Assembly: GCA_002479035.1 (NCBI GenBank)
Contig: DLLA01000095.1
Location: 1-8,356, forward strand
Reading direction: 5' to 3'
DNA: 8,356 bases
DNA from: Bacteroidales bacterium UBA7574
GTDB taxonomy: Bacteria > Bacteroidota > Bacteroidia > Bacteroidales > Paludibacteraceae
In this document: positions 1 through 6,090 of the stretch, piece after piece
How positions within the stretch are numbered: the first letter of the stretch is position 1
Layout: every line of letters starts with the position of its first letter
Position numbers and translations under genes: made by a program
Notes under the pieces: generated by a model
What the model was told of the DNA's origin: nothing
The model's input: only the letters and a program-made list of their open reading frames with translations
Database searches by the model: none

Positions 1-74
1 CTGCGGAGTCACGAAGGGTTTGTTGTAGTTTTTCTACCATAAAGTATCAGTGAATATAAACGTCTAATAATCAT

Positions 75-142
75 GGGCTCCGTTAAAAGCCACTAAAATA
101 TAAGGAACATATAATTAACCATGCAATTAACCATTAATTTTC
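75..142. repeat. AT-rich direct repeat, copy A
   Basis: Begins with GGGCTCCGTTAA (75-86) and ends with a 39-base block (104-142) that includes AATTAACCATTAATTTTC. The 39-base block matches copy B (237-274) at 35 of 39 aligned positions with one gap. The middle part is about 10 bp shorter than in copy B. Not coding. Confidence 0.75.
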
Positions 143-159
143 TGCGCAACGTCTCTTTT

Positions 160-187
160 GGACTCCATTAAAGACCATTAAAAAAGG
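160..187. repeat. Partial copy of the AT-rich repeat
   Basis: GGACTCCATTAA (160-171) followed by GACCATTAA repeats only the first section of copies A and B (GGGCTCCGTTAA at 75, GGGACTCCGTTAA at 195). The longer AATTAACCATTAATTTT tail is absent. It lies between the two full copies. Confidence 0.55.
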
Positions 188-194
188 TGGGCAA

Positions 195-274
195 GGGACT
201 CCGTTAATTGCCGTTAATATATCGTTAATGCGCTGTGGAACATGTAATTACCGTGTAATTAACCATTAATTTTC
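195..274. repeat. AT-rich direct repeat, copy B
   Basis: Begins with GGGACTCCGTTAA (195-207), continues with two further CCGTTAAT/TCGTTAAT-like elements and ends with GGAACATGTAATTACC and AATTAACCATTAATTTTC (237-274). The end section is shared with copy A and with the rnz-radA spacer (7490-7524). Confidence 0.75.
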
Positions 275-289
275 CATTTACTACTCTTT

Positions 290-310
290 GACGACGCGAG
301 CCGCGTCGTC
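290..310. repeat. Perfect inverted repeat (hairpin)
   Basis: GACGACGCG and CGCGTCGTC form a perfect 9-bp stem with a 3-base loop (AGC). CGTCGTC occurs again at 329-335, so the left arm could pair with either copy. No T run follows on either strand, so it is not a standard intrinsic terminator. Confidence 0.65.
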
Positions 311-314
311 TCCC

Positions 315-327
315 AGCCTATAAGGCT
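315..327. repeat. Short inverted repeat
   Basis: AGCCT and AGGCT flank a 3-base loop, a 5-bp stem directly after the 290-310 hairpin. On its own it could be chance; it is listed because it lies between the two CGTCGTC copies that could compete for the same partner. Confidence 0.35.
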
Positions 328-377
328 TCGTCGTCGGGACGAGAGGGGACAGAGGGCATGGGCTTGCGGGAAGGGAG

Positions 378-399
378 GTGGCTCCGCTTGCGGAGCCAC
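378..399. repeat. Perfect GC-rich inverted repeat
   Basis: GTGGCTCCGC and GCGGAGCCAC are perfect reverse complements separated by two bases, giving a very stable stem of 9-10 bp. It resembles REP-like palindromes. A related half-site GCGGAGTCACG occurs at 3-13 (10 of 11 bases match 390-400). In the direction of the operon it lies about 470 bp after the last stop codon with no T run, so a role as terminator or mRNA 3'-end stabiliser is possible but unproven. Confidence 0.65.
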
Positions 400-524
400 G
401 CTGCCTTGCGCTTCTCGTACTCGGCATAATGCGTTTCCAAATAACCGTCAGCCAACTTTTTAGTTAATAAGTAATAATTAATAGTTAATGTTGCTTAGCG
501 GGATGCTTTCGGCAATTCTTACCT

Positions 525-568
525 ATCCCTATTCTATCCCTTGCGCATCCCTTGCTTATCCCTTGCTG
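525..568. repeat. 11-bp tandem array, four units
   Basis: Four consecutive 11-bp units: ATCCCTATTCT (525), ATCCCTTGCGC (536), ATCCCTTGCTT (547) and ATCCCTTGCTG (558). All share ATCCCT and the last three share ATCCCTTGC. The period is not a multiple of three and no gene covers it. Confidence 0.7.
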
Positions 569-690
569 AATGGTTGGGGCTTAATCCGAATGAAAGTCGA
601 AAGGGAAATGGGGATGGAATGAATGTATTTTAATAATTGTCCGATATAAGGTCGGGAATTACTCGAAATACATCTATGATACCACCGTTA

Positions 691-723
691 TTCTCTCGGA
701 GTTCTCTCGGAGTTCTCTCGGGA
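691..723. repeat. 11-bp tandem array, three units
   Basis: Three consecutive 11-bp units: TTCTCTCGGAG (691), TTCTCTCGGAG (702) and TTCTCTCGGGA (713). The first two are identical and the third matches at 9 of 11 positions. The sequence is unrelated to the 525-568 array but has the same unit length. Confidence 0.72.
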
Positions 724-784
724 ATTTTCCTGTGGGGGCAGGGGAAAGCGCGCCTTTAACAATTATAGGATATTACGCGGGTCC

Positions 785-863
785 CGATGCAATACAACAC
801 GGTTTTCGATGCAATACAACACGGTTTCCGATGGGATACAATGTTGTTTCCGATGGGATACGG
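785..863. repeat. 22-bp tandem array downstream of the last ompH gene
   Basis: Units of 22 bp begin at 785, 807 and 829, with a partial fourth at 851; each starts with CGATG. Units 1 and 2 differ at one position, and unit 3 matches unit 2 at 16 of 22. The array ends about 10 bp from the ompH stop codon, so it would form the start of the operon's 3' untranslated region. The gradient from near-identical to degenerate units suggests recent expansion at the distal end. Confidence 0.78.
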
Positions 864-872
864 AGGAGGTGA

Positions 873-1364
873 TTAGAGGATGCCGAGTTCTTTCTTGACG
901 AGTGGCATGAGGTCGAGGGCATCGTCGGCGATGTAGAGGGTAGCCATGGAGTCGAAGACATAGGTGCAACCCTGTGCGGCACCGACCTTCTTGATAGCAT
1001 CGAGCATCTTCTTCTGGACGGGCTGGAGGTACTCCTGCTGTTTGGCTTGGAGGTCCTTCTGTGCGGTCTGGCTGAAGAGTTGGATACGCTGCTCCATCTC
1101 AGCCAACTCCTGCTGGCGGAACTGACGGACACCGTCGGTCATAGTGGCTTGACTCTGCTGAAAATCAACGACTTTCTTATTGAATTCCTCCTGCATGTTG
1201 GCGAACTGGAGTTCGTACTGGTTCGCCAGCGTGTCGAGTTTGGCTTGCATGGTTTTGAGTTCGGGCATGGCGGCGAGCAACTCCTGCGAGTTGATGTGCC
1301 CCAGTTTCTGTGCGCTTGCCAGCAAGGGGAGTACCATTGCCAGCATAAGAATGATTTTCTTCAT
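873..1364 (-). CDS. OmpH/Skp-family periplasmic chaperone (second copy)
   Basis: Second OmpH/Skp-type chaperone, 163 residues. The signal peptide is MKKIILMLAMVLPLLASA with cleavage at A18-Q19, followed by KLGHINSQELLAAMPE (20-35), which is the family N-terminal strand and helix. A long glutamine-rich helical section (about 36-125, many Q, E, K and A) should form the coiled-coil arms, and the trimer core closes with GCTYVFDSMATLYIADDALDL (132-152) and VKKELGIL. The start codon is an ATG 42 bp after the stop of the first copy, with an AT-rich spacer. It is the last gene of the operon and is followed by a 22-bp tandem repeat array about 10 bp past the stop. The two copies are clearly diverged, so the duplication is old; paired ompH genes after bamA are common in Bacteroidales. 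Confidence 0.92.
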   Translation of the reverse strand: MKKIILMLAMVLPLLASAQKLGHINSQELLAAMPELKTMQAKLDTLANQYELQFANMQEEFNKKVVDFQQSQATMTDGVRQFRQQELAEMEQRIQLFSQTAQKDLQAKQQEYLQPVQKKMLDAIKKVGAAQGCTYVFDSMATLYIADDALDLMPLVKKELGIL

Positions 1365-1406
1365 TTTCGTATCGTTTATTTGTTATTATTATCGGTTGAT
1401 TATAAG

Positions 1407-1934
1407 TTACTTGGCTCCGAGTTTCTCGAGTACTTGGTCAGAGACGTCGAGTTTGGAGGACATATAGATGAGTGAGGGGTCGGCGGAGCGGTCTTTGATG
1501 ATGTCGTACCGCTTTTCGCCGGCGAGTTCCTGTATGGCGTTGTACACCTCGTCCTGAATGGGTTTGAGGAGGGACTCGCGTTTCTTGTACCACTCGCCGT
1601 CGGGTCCGAAGTACTTGCGTTTGAGTTCGAGTACCTCCTGCTCTTTCTTGAGTATCTCGTCCTCGCGCTTGGTCTTCATGTCGGCGGAGAGGAAGATTTG
1701 TTCGGTCTGGTAGTTGGAGGTGAGGATTTGCGCCTCCTGTTGGGCGGCGTCAATCTCCTTCTGCCAGCGTTTGGAAATCATGGCGAGTTGCTCGTTGGCG
1801 GTTTCGTACTGGGGGAGGTTCTTGAGGATATACTGCATATCGATGTACGCCACGGAGAATTTTTGCGCGGAGAGGGTGGTCGGCAGGAGCCAACCGATGA
1901 GCGATAAGAGATTGATTATGAGATATTTCTTCAT
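1407..1934 (-). CDS. OmpH/Skp-family periplasmic chaperone (first copy)
   Basis: Periplasmic holdase of the OmpH/Skp family, expected to keep unfolded outer-membrane proteins soluble on their way to BamA. The product has 175 residues. It has a clear signal peptide (MKKYLIINLLSLIGWLLPTTLSA, cleavage A23-Q24), then the family opening FSVAYIDMQYIL (26-37), a long charged helical region (about 45-125) likely to form the coiled-coil tentacle, and a C-terminal core including KRYDIIKDRS (141-150) and LIYMSSKLDVSDQVLEKLG (155-173). The frame extends upstream into bamA, but the ATG at 1934 is chosen because it gives the signal peptide and sits 5 bp after the bamA stop. Compared with the second copy it is 12 residues longer and has a GPDGEWYKKRE hinge (110-120). 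Skp is the functional analogue; the symbol is left blank because two paralogues are present. Confidence 0.92.
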   Translation of the reverse strand: MKKYLIINLLSLIGWLLPTTLSAQKFSVAYIDMQYILKNLPQYETANEQLAMISKRWQKEIDAAQQEAQILTSNYQTEQIFLSADMKTKREDEILKKEQEVLELKRKYFGPDGEWYKKRESLLKPIQDEVYNAIQELAGEKRYDIIKDRSADPSLIYMSSKLDVSDQVLEKLGAK

Positions 1935-1939
1935 ACGGC

Positions 1940-4558
1940 TTATAATTCTTGTCCGAGTACGAAATGGAACTGCGAGCCGCCGTAGGAGTTGGAGCCGTTG
2001 ATAGGGTCGAAGCCCCATCCCCAGTCGATACCCATGAGTCCGAACATCGGGAGGAAGAGACGGACACCCACGCCGGCGGAACGCTTGAGGTTGAAGGGGT
2101 TGTAGTCCTTGATGTCGGCGAAACAGTTACCCGCTTCGACGAAAGCCAGTGCCCAGATGGTGGCGTTCTGCTCGAGGGAGATGGGGTAGCGGATTTCCAT
2201 GGTGTACTTATTATACAGGTAACCCATGTTGCGTCCGACGGTAGCATCGTAGGGGGTGAGAGAGCCGGACTGGTAGCCACGCATGGAGACGTATTCGGTG
2301 GAGTAACTGGAGTAACTGGACATGCCGTCGCCGCCCATGTAGAAGGTCTCGAAGGGCGATTTGGCGTTCTTGTTGTAGTGCCCGAGGTAGCCGAACTCGG
2401 CGCGTGCCATGAGGACGAGTTTGGAGTCAGCGGTGAGGGGCGTGAAGACCTTGCCCGAGAAGCGCCACTTGTGGTACTCGAGGAGGTGGTAGCGTTCGGA
2501 GGTGGTCATCTGTGCGTACTGCGCGTCGGTAGTGCCCTTGATGAGTGAGTAGGGCGGGGTGATTTTGAGTCCGAGCGTGAACTGGGAGCCACGGCGCGTG
2601 TAGATGGGGTTGTCGATGCTGGAGCGCGAGAGTTGGAGGTTGAGGGCGAGGTTGTGGCTGGTGCCGTCGGTGATGATGAGGTAGGGCCAGTCCTTCATCA
2701 TGTACATCTGGTAACTGAGTTCGCCGTAGAAGGAGAAATAGTCGTCGGGCCAACTGAGGCGTTTGCCGTAGCCTATGCTGACGCCGAAAGTGCGGAGGTA
2801 CTTGCCCTTGTCCGCCTCCATTTCCTGGTACTGCTGGTAGTAGGAGTTGTTGCCGTAGTAGTTGTAGTAGTAGGAGGCATAGTTGTTGTAGAGGCTCTGG
2901 TAGCCCTTGATGTAACGGTCGGAATAGCCCGTTTGGGAAGCAAAGAAGATGCTGGCACTCAGCGAGTTGGGTCGCTTGCCGCCGAGCCACGGTTCCAAGA
3001 AACTGATGGAGGCGGAGGTGTAGTAGATACCGTTGGTGCGGGCGTTGATGGAGAAGGTCTGCCCTTCGCCCTGCGGCACAATGCGGTAACTCTTGGGGTT
3101 GAAGAGGTTCTGGATGGCGAAATTGGTGAATTTGAGTCCCAACGAGCCGACGAGACCCGTCGCCCCCCAGCCGAGCGAGAACTCGATTTGGTCGGAGGAT
3201 TTGGTTTCGAGTTGGTAGGTGATGTCCACGGTGCCGTCCTCGGGATTGGGCTGAATATCAGGGACTAACTTCTCCTGGTCGAAGTGCCCCATCTGCGCCA
3301 GTTCGCGGAGGGAGCGCATGATGTCGGACTGGGAGTAGAGTTGCCCGGGTTTGGTGTAGAGTTCGCGGCGGACGACATGCTCATAGACGCGTGTGTTGCC
3401 GACGATGTTGATTTCGTTGATAGTGGCGGGTTGCCCCTCGTACATACGCATCTCGTAGTCGATAGAGTCGCCGTCCACACGCACCTCGACGGGGTCCACG
3501 TTGAAGAAGAGGTAGCCCTGGTCGGTGTAGAGTTTGGAGACGGCGTCATCGTCCTCGATGAGGCGTTTGTTGAGTTCCTTGAGGTTGTAGGTGTCGCCGC
3601 GCTTGATGCCGAGTACGGCGTTGAGGTATTCGTAGGGATAGACGGTGTTGCCGACCCATGTGATGTCGCGGAAGAAGTACTTCTTGCCCTCGTCGATAGT
3701 GAGATAGACGTCCACACGGGTGGAGTCGTCGGGGGATTGGACGACGCTGTCGGCGATGATTTGCGCGTCGCGGTAGCCGATTTCGTTGTACTTGTCGATG
3801 ACCAACTTCTTGTCGTTCTCAAACTCGGAAGCCACGAATTTCTTGGTGCGGAAGAGGTTGATGATGTTGTTGTCGTTGGTCTTCTTCATGGCGTGGTTGA
3901 CCTGGTTGTCGGTGAGCGCCTCGTTGCCGGAGATGTAGATGTGTCCGACTTTGGTTTTCGCCTTTTTGTCCACGTTGACAGCCACTTTGACATAGCCGGG
4001 GTGGTCTTTGTCCTCGAACTGAAGCACCTTGATGTCGGCGTGGTAGAAGCCTTTTTCGGCAAGGTATTTGGAGATGACTTTCTGCGCACGGTCGGCGAGG
4101 TCGGGCGTCATCTGTCCGCCTTTCTGTATGCCGACTTTGACTTCGATGTCCTCTTTCTCGCTCTTTTTCAAGCCGTTGTATGCCACGTCGGAGATACGGG
4201 GGCGTTGCTTGAGGGCTATCTCGAGCCAGATTTTGTTGCCCTCAATCTTGTTGGCTTTGATTTTGACATCGGAGAAGAGTCCCTGTTTCCAGAAGCGTTT
4301 GAGGGACTTGGTGATTTGGTCGCCCGGGATTTCGATTTTGTCGCCCACTGCCAGTCCTGAGAAGCCGATGAGCACGAAGTCCTCGTAACTGTCGGCACCC
4401 GTGACGCTGATACCCGCGATTTCGTAGGTCTTGCGCTGCATGGTGTATTCGATGGACGGTGTGGCGGCTGCCGTGGTGTCGGCAGCGGTGTCGGTCTGCG
4501 CGGCAAGGGGCATGGCGCAGAGCAGGGCGAGCAATATGAGGTTAATGTATCTGTTCAC
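1940..4558 (-). CDS. bamA: Outer-membrane protein assembly factor BamA
   Basis: Omp85-family barrel that inserts beta-barrel proteins into the outer membrane. The 872-residue product has a signal peptide ([19 protein letters not shown], cut near residue 20), five POTRA-like repeats (roughly 45-120, 121-201, 203-294, 297-370 and 378-452; note the recurring [20 protein letters not shown] and [10 protein letters not shown] elements), then a 16-strand-type barrel from about 455 to the end. The conserved loop-6 V/MRGF/Y motif is seen as MRGY (759-762). Translation appears to start with GTG at 4558, inside the uppS 3' end; no closer ATG keeps the signal peptide. Residues 553-577 contain 11 tyrosines, probably an extracellular loop. 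The protein ends in FHFVLGQEL, with leucine instead of the usual terminal aromatic residue. Codons are strongly C-ending, as expected for high expression. Only 5 bp separate it from the next gene. Confidence 0.96.
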   Translation of the reverse strand: MNRYINLILLALLCAMPLAAQTDTAADTTAAATPSIEYTMQRKTYEIAGISVTGADSYEDFVLIGFSGLAVGDKIEIPGDQITKSLKRFWKQGLFSDVKIKANKIEGNKIWLEIALKQRPRISDVAYNGLKKSEKEDIEVKVGIQKGGQMTPDLADRAQKVISKYLAEKGFYHADIKVLQFEDKDHPGYVKVAVNVDKKAKTKVGHIYISGNEALTDNQVNHAMKKTNDNNIINLFRTKKFVASEFENDKKLVIDKYNEIGYRDAQIIADSVVQSPDDSTRVDVYLTIDEGKKYFFRDITWVGNTVYPYEYLNAVLGIKRGDTYNLKELNKRLIEDDDAVSKLYTDQGYLFFNVDPVEVRVDGDSIDYEMRMYEGQPATINEINIVGNTRVYEHVVRRELYTKPGQLYSQSDIMRSLRELAQMGHFDQEKLVPDIQPNPEDGTVDITYQLETKSSDQIEFSLGWGATGLVGSLGLKFTNFAIQNLFNPKSYRIVPQGEGQTFSINARTNGIYYTSASISFLEPWLGGKRPNSLSASIFFASQTGYSDRYIKGYQSLYNNYASYYYNYYGNNSYYQQYQEMEADKGKYLRTFGVSIGYGKRLSWPDDYFSFYGELSYQMYMMKDWPYLIITDGTSHNLALNLQLSRSSIDNPIYTRRGSQFTLGLKITPPYSLIKGTTDAQYAQMTTSERYHLLEYHKWRFSGKVFTPLTADSKLVLMARAEFGYLGHYNKNAKSPFETFYMGGDGMSSYSSYSTEYVSMRGYQSGSLTPYDATVGRNMGYLYNKYTMEIRYPISLEQNATIWALAFVEAGNCFADIKDYNPFNLKRSAGVGVRLFLPMFGLMGIDWGWGFDPINGSNSYGGSQFHFVLGQEL

Positions 4559-5282
4559 TGGTCATTCCAAATCTGCGTTCGCGGTGCTGGTAGTCCACGA
4601 TGGCGCGGTAAAACTCTTCGACGGTAAACTCAGGCCACAGGCACGAGGTGAAATACAACTCGGAGTATGCCAGTTGCCAGAGCAGGAAGTTGCTGATTCT
4701 CAGTTCGCCGCTGGTGCGGATAAGCAGGTCGGGGTCGGGCATATCGGCGGTGGTGAGGTGGGCAGAGACTGTCTGCTCGTTGATGTCCTCAAGGCACATA
4801 GTGCCGCTCTTGACCTCGTCGGCGATGTCGCGGACAGCACGGATGATTTCCCAACGGCTGCTGTAACTGAGTGCGACCACGAGCCGGAGTCCCGTATTGA
4901 CGGAGGTCTGCTGCATGCACTCGTTGAACTTGCGGCGTGCCTCAGCGGGCAGTCGGTCGAGGTCGCCGATGGTGAGCAAGCGGACGTTGTTCCTCATCAA
5001 CGTGGGCGTTTCCTTGACGATGGTGTCCACAAGCAGGGACATAAGGGCGTCCACCTCCTCTTTGGGGCGGTTCCAGTTCTCGGTGGAGAAGGCATAGACA
5101 GTGAGGTACTCGATGCCGAGTTCGGCAGCGGCTTCGGTAATCTCGTGTACGGTCTCCACGCCTTTGCGGTGCCCGAACATACGCGCCAAGCCCTGACGCT
5201 TCGCCCAACGGCCATTGCCATCCATGATGATGGCGATGTGGCGAGGTATCCTATCCGGTTGTATTTGTTGCTTGTAGCCCAT
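4542..5282 (-). CDS. uppS: Isoprenyl transferase (undecaprenyl diphosphate synthase)
   Basis: Cytoplasmic cis-prenyltransferase that adds isopentenyl diphosphate units to farnesyl diphosphate, giving the C55 carrier used for peptidoglycan, O-antigen and capsule. The 246-residue length is typical. The catalytic aspartate D21 sits in [13 protein letters not shown] (17-28). Other conserved elements are GHRKG (37-41), the AFSTENW segment (64-70), GDLDRLP (106-112), the [15 protein letters not shown] diphosphate-binding stretch (189-203) and LWPEF (215-219). The ATG start leaves a short N-terminal segment ([14 protein letters not shown]) that is normal in Bacteroidales. The last 17 bp overlap the start of bamA, implying co-transcription and possibly coupled translation. 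All key residues are intact. Confidence 0.97.
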   Translation of the reverse strand: MGYKQQIQPDRIPRHIAIIMDGNGRWAKRQGLARMFGHRKGVETVHEITEAAAELGIEYLTVYAFSTENWNRPKEEVDALMSLLVDTIVKETPTLMRNNVRLLTIGDLDRLPAEARRKFNECMQQTSVNTGLRLVVALSYSSRWEIIRAVRDIADEVKSGTMCLEDINEQTVSAHLTTADMPDPDLLIRTSGELRISNFLLWQLAYSELYFTSCLWPEFTVEEFYRAIVDYQHRERRFGMTSEQIH

Positions 5283-5301
5283 AGTCTCTGTTCCCTATTG
5301 A

Positions 5302-6015
5302 TTAGTATTCACAATGATTGCAAACCTTCTTCCCTTTGGCAAACTCAAAAACTATGCCAAGTGTCAGTGTGGAAGTCAAATCATTGTTCAAAATGTTGGT
5401 TCCGTTCATTCCTGCCGTACTCCCGTCTATCTTCGGGTTGCGGGCTCCGTCCAAACTCTCCAAGCCTTCGATATTGTCCACCAAATAGACTTGATGCTGC
5501 CACGCCACGTGTAACTGCCAACGGTCAGCAAATTTCCACTTCATGCCGATGCCGAGGGGGACATATACGCCTACATTGGCTTTGCCTATCGTAGGGTACA
5601 TAGTAGCCACCGTGTGGTCACTCAAGGAGGCCGCCTTGTTGTAAATGCTCGTACCGACACCTATATATATATAGGGTGTGACAGGTTTGACACGCATATC
5701 GTAACCGCGTTCACCGAAACGGAAGAAGTTGAACTCCGCCACCACATCAACATTCCACAAAGGATTGTAGTACAATAACTTGGCATCGTCACGGAACATT
5801 ATACGCTGGCGTTGTGCCTTGGCTTGGATTGCCCATCGCTTGTCAAACTTATACCGGAACTGCCCACCATAGACGTCCAACGGGTTCGTAAAGATATGCC
5901 TCGTAGCATCGCCCACATAATATCCGCAGCCGCCTTGCACACCCACCTCACAATGGTACATACGTGTATCTGCCCGTGTCACAGACCATGGCAACAGCAG
6001 CACGCCTATCAGCAT
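5302..6015 (-). CDS. DUF6089-like small outer-membrane barrel protein
   Basis: Probably an outer-membrane beta-barrel protein of the DUF6089 type, which in Bacteroidales commonly lies immediately before uppS and bamA. No biochemical role is known to me. From the ATG at 6015 the product is 237 residues: a hydrophobic leader MLIGVLLLPWSVTRA, then a glycine/aromatic-rich body with alternating strands (GVQGGCGYYVGDA at 25-37, YGGQFRYKF at 49-57, VTPYIYIGVGTSIY at 112-125, YVPLGIGMKWKF at 151-162, TLTLGIVFEF at 216-225). It ends in an unusual CNHCEY. The frame stays open up to a TTG at 6060, but that TTG lies inside the predicted -7 box, so it is an unlikely start. A TTG at 6042 would give a leader with a lysine, which makes a better signal peptide; the exact start is open. 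Codon use includes ATA and TAT codons that the strongly C-ending bamA largely avoids. Only 19 bp separate it from uppS. Confidence 0.78.
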   Translation of the reverse strand: MLIGVLLLPWSVTRADTRMYHCEVGVQGGCGYYVGDATRHIFTNPLDVYGGQFRYKFDKRWAIQAKAQRQRIMFRDDAKLLYYNPLWNVDVVAEFNFFRFGERGYDMRVKPVTPYIYIGVGTSIYNKAASLSDHTVATMYPTIGKANVGVYVPLGIGMKWKFADRWQLHVAWQHQVYLVDNIEGLESLDGARNPKIDGSTAGMNGTNILNNDLTSTLTLGIVFEFAKGKKVCNHCEY

Positions 6016-6057
6016 TATGTTCTTTATCCAGTTCAAGTTCAAGCCAATACAAGCGTG

Positions 6058-6089
6058 CAAAGTTACTACTTTCCCATGAGATATGCAAA
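6058..6089 (-). promoter_or_regulatory. Bacteroidota-type promoter of the envelope operon
   Basis: Read on the minus strand, TTTG (6089-6086) is followed after 20 bp by TAACTTTG (6065-6058). These match the Bacteroidota -33 TTTG and -7 TAnnTTTG elements recognised by the primary sigma factor of this phylum. The -33 box overlaps the last bases of the radA stop codon. Transcription would begin near 6050, just before the DUF6089-like gene, and could run through uppS, bamA and both ompH genes, which are closely packed with no other promoter of this kind noticed between them. Promoter assignment is by motif only. Confidence 0.72.
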
Positions 6090-6090
6090 T

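Larger units (their letters stand above)
1..872. other. Long non-coding, repeat-rich region
   Basis: No frame here looks like a gene. The few short open frames have no recognisable protein features and cross tandem repeats whose 11- or 22-bp period breaks the reading frame. From left to right the region holds AT-rich direct repeats (75-274), GC-rich inverted repeats (290-310, 315-327, 378-399), an 11-bp tandem array (525-568), a second unrelated 11-bp array (691-723) and a 22-bp array (785-863). Composition swings sharply from AT-rich (1-289) to GC-rich (290-420). I see no tRNA, rRNA, transposase remnant or clear promoter. A terminator for the operon could be expected here, but no hairpin followed by a T run is visible on the minus strand. 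Confidence 0.7.

Noticed and set aside
75..274. Insertion sequence or transposon remnant
   Set aside because: There is no transposase fragment, no terminal inverted repeats and no target-site duplication; only direct repeats can be supported.
724..757. Intrinsic terminator for the operon
   Set aside because: On the minus strand only a 4-bp CCTG/CAGG stem is found, and it is followed by A-rich sequence, not a T run.
785..863. CRISPR array
   Set aside because: Units are 22 bp and directly contiguous with no unique spacers, and no cas gene is present; this is a simple tandem repeat.
773..1132. Minus-strand open frame running from inside the second ompH gene through the 22-bp repeats
   Set aside because: It is out of frame with ompH, rich in Ser, Arg and Pro, and starts within a real gene. 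The 22-bp period shifts frame at each unit, so the repeat does not encode a repeated peptide.
1407..2018. Upstream-extended start for the first ompH gene
   Set aside because: The extra 28 residues are Arg-rich, overlap the end of bamA in another frame and would bury the clear signal peptide that starts at 1934.
3284..4360. Long plus-strand open frame (358 codons) opposite bamA
   Set aside because: It is antisense to a certain gene. Its protein is dominated by V, D, G, E and L as expected from reading C-ending codons backwards, with no domain or signal.
4431..5594. Plus-strand open frame (387 codons) opposite uppS and its neighbours
   Set aside because: It spans three features on the other strand, including a gene junction, and shows no recognisable motif; uppS on the minus strand has every family motif.
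5658..5681. Near-palindrome around the alternating TATATATATATA in the DUF6089-like gene
   Set aside because: It encodes the strand TPYIYIG in frame, one arm has an extra base, and alternating TA is readily explained by TAT and ATA codons.
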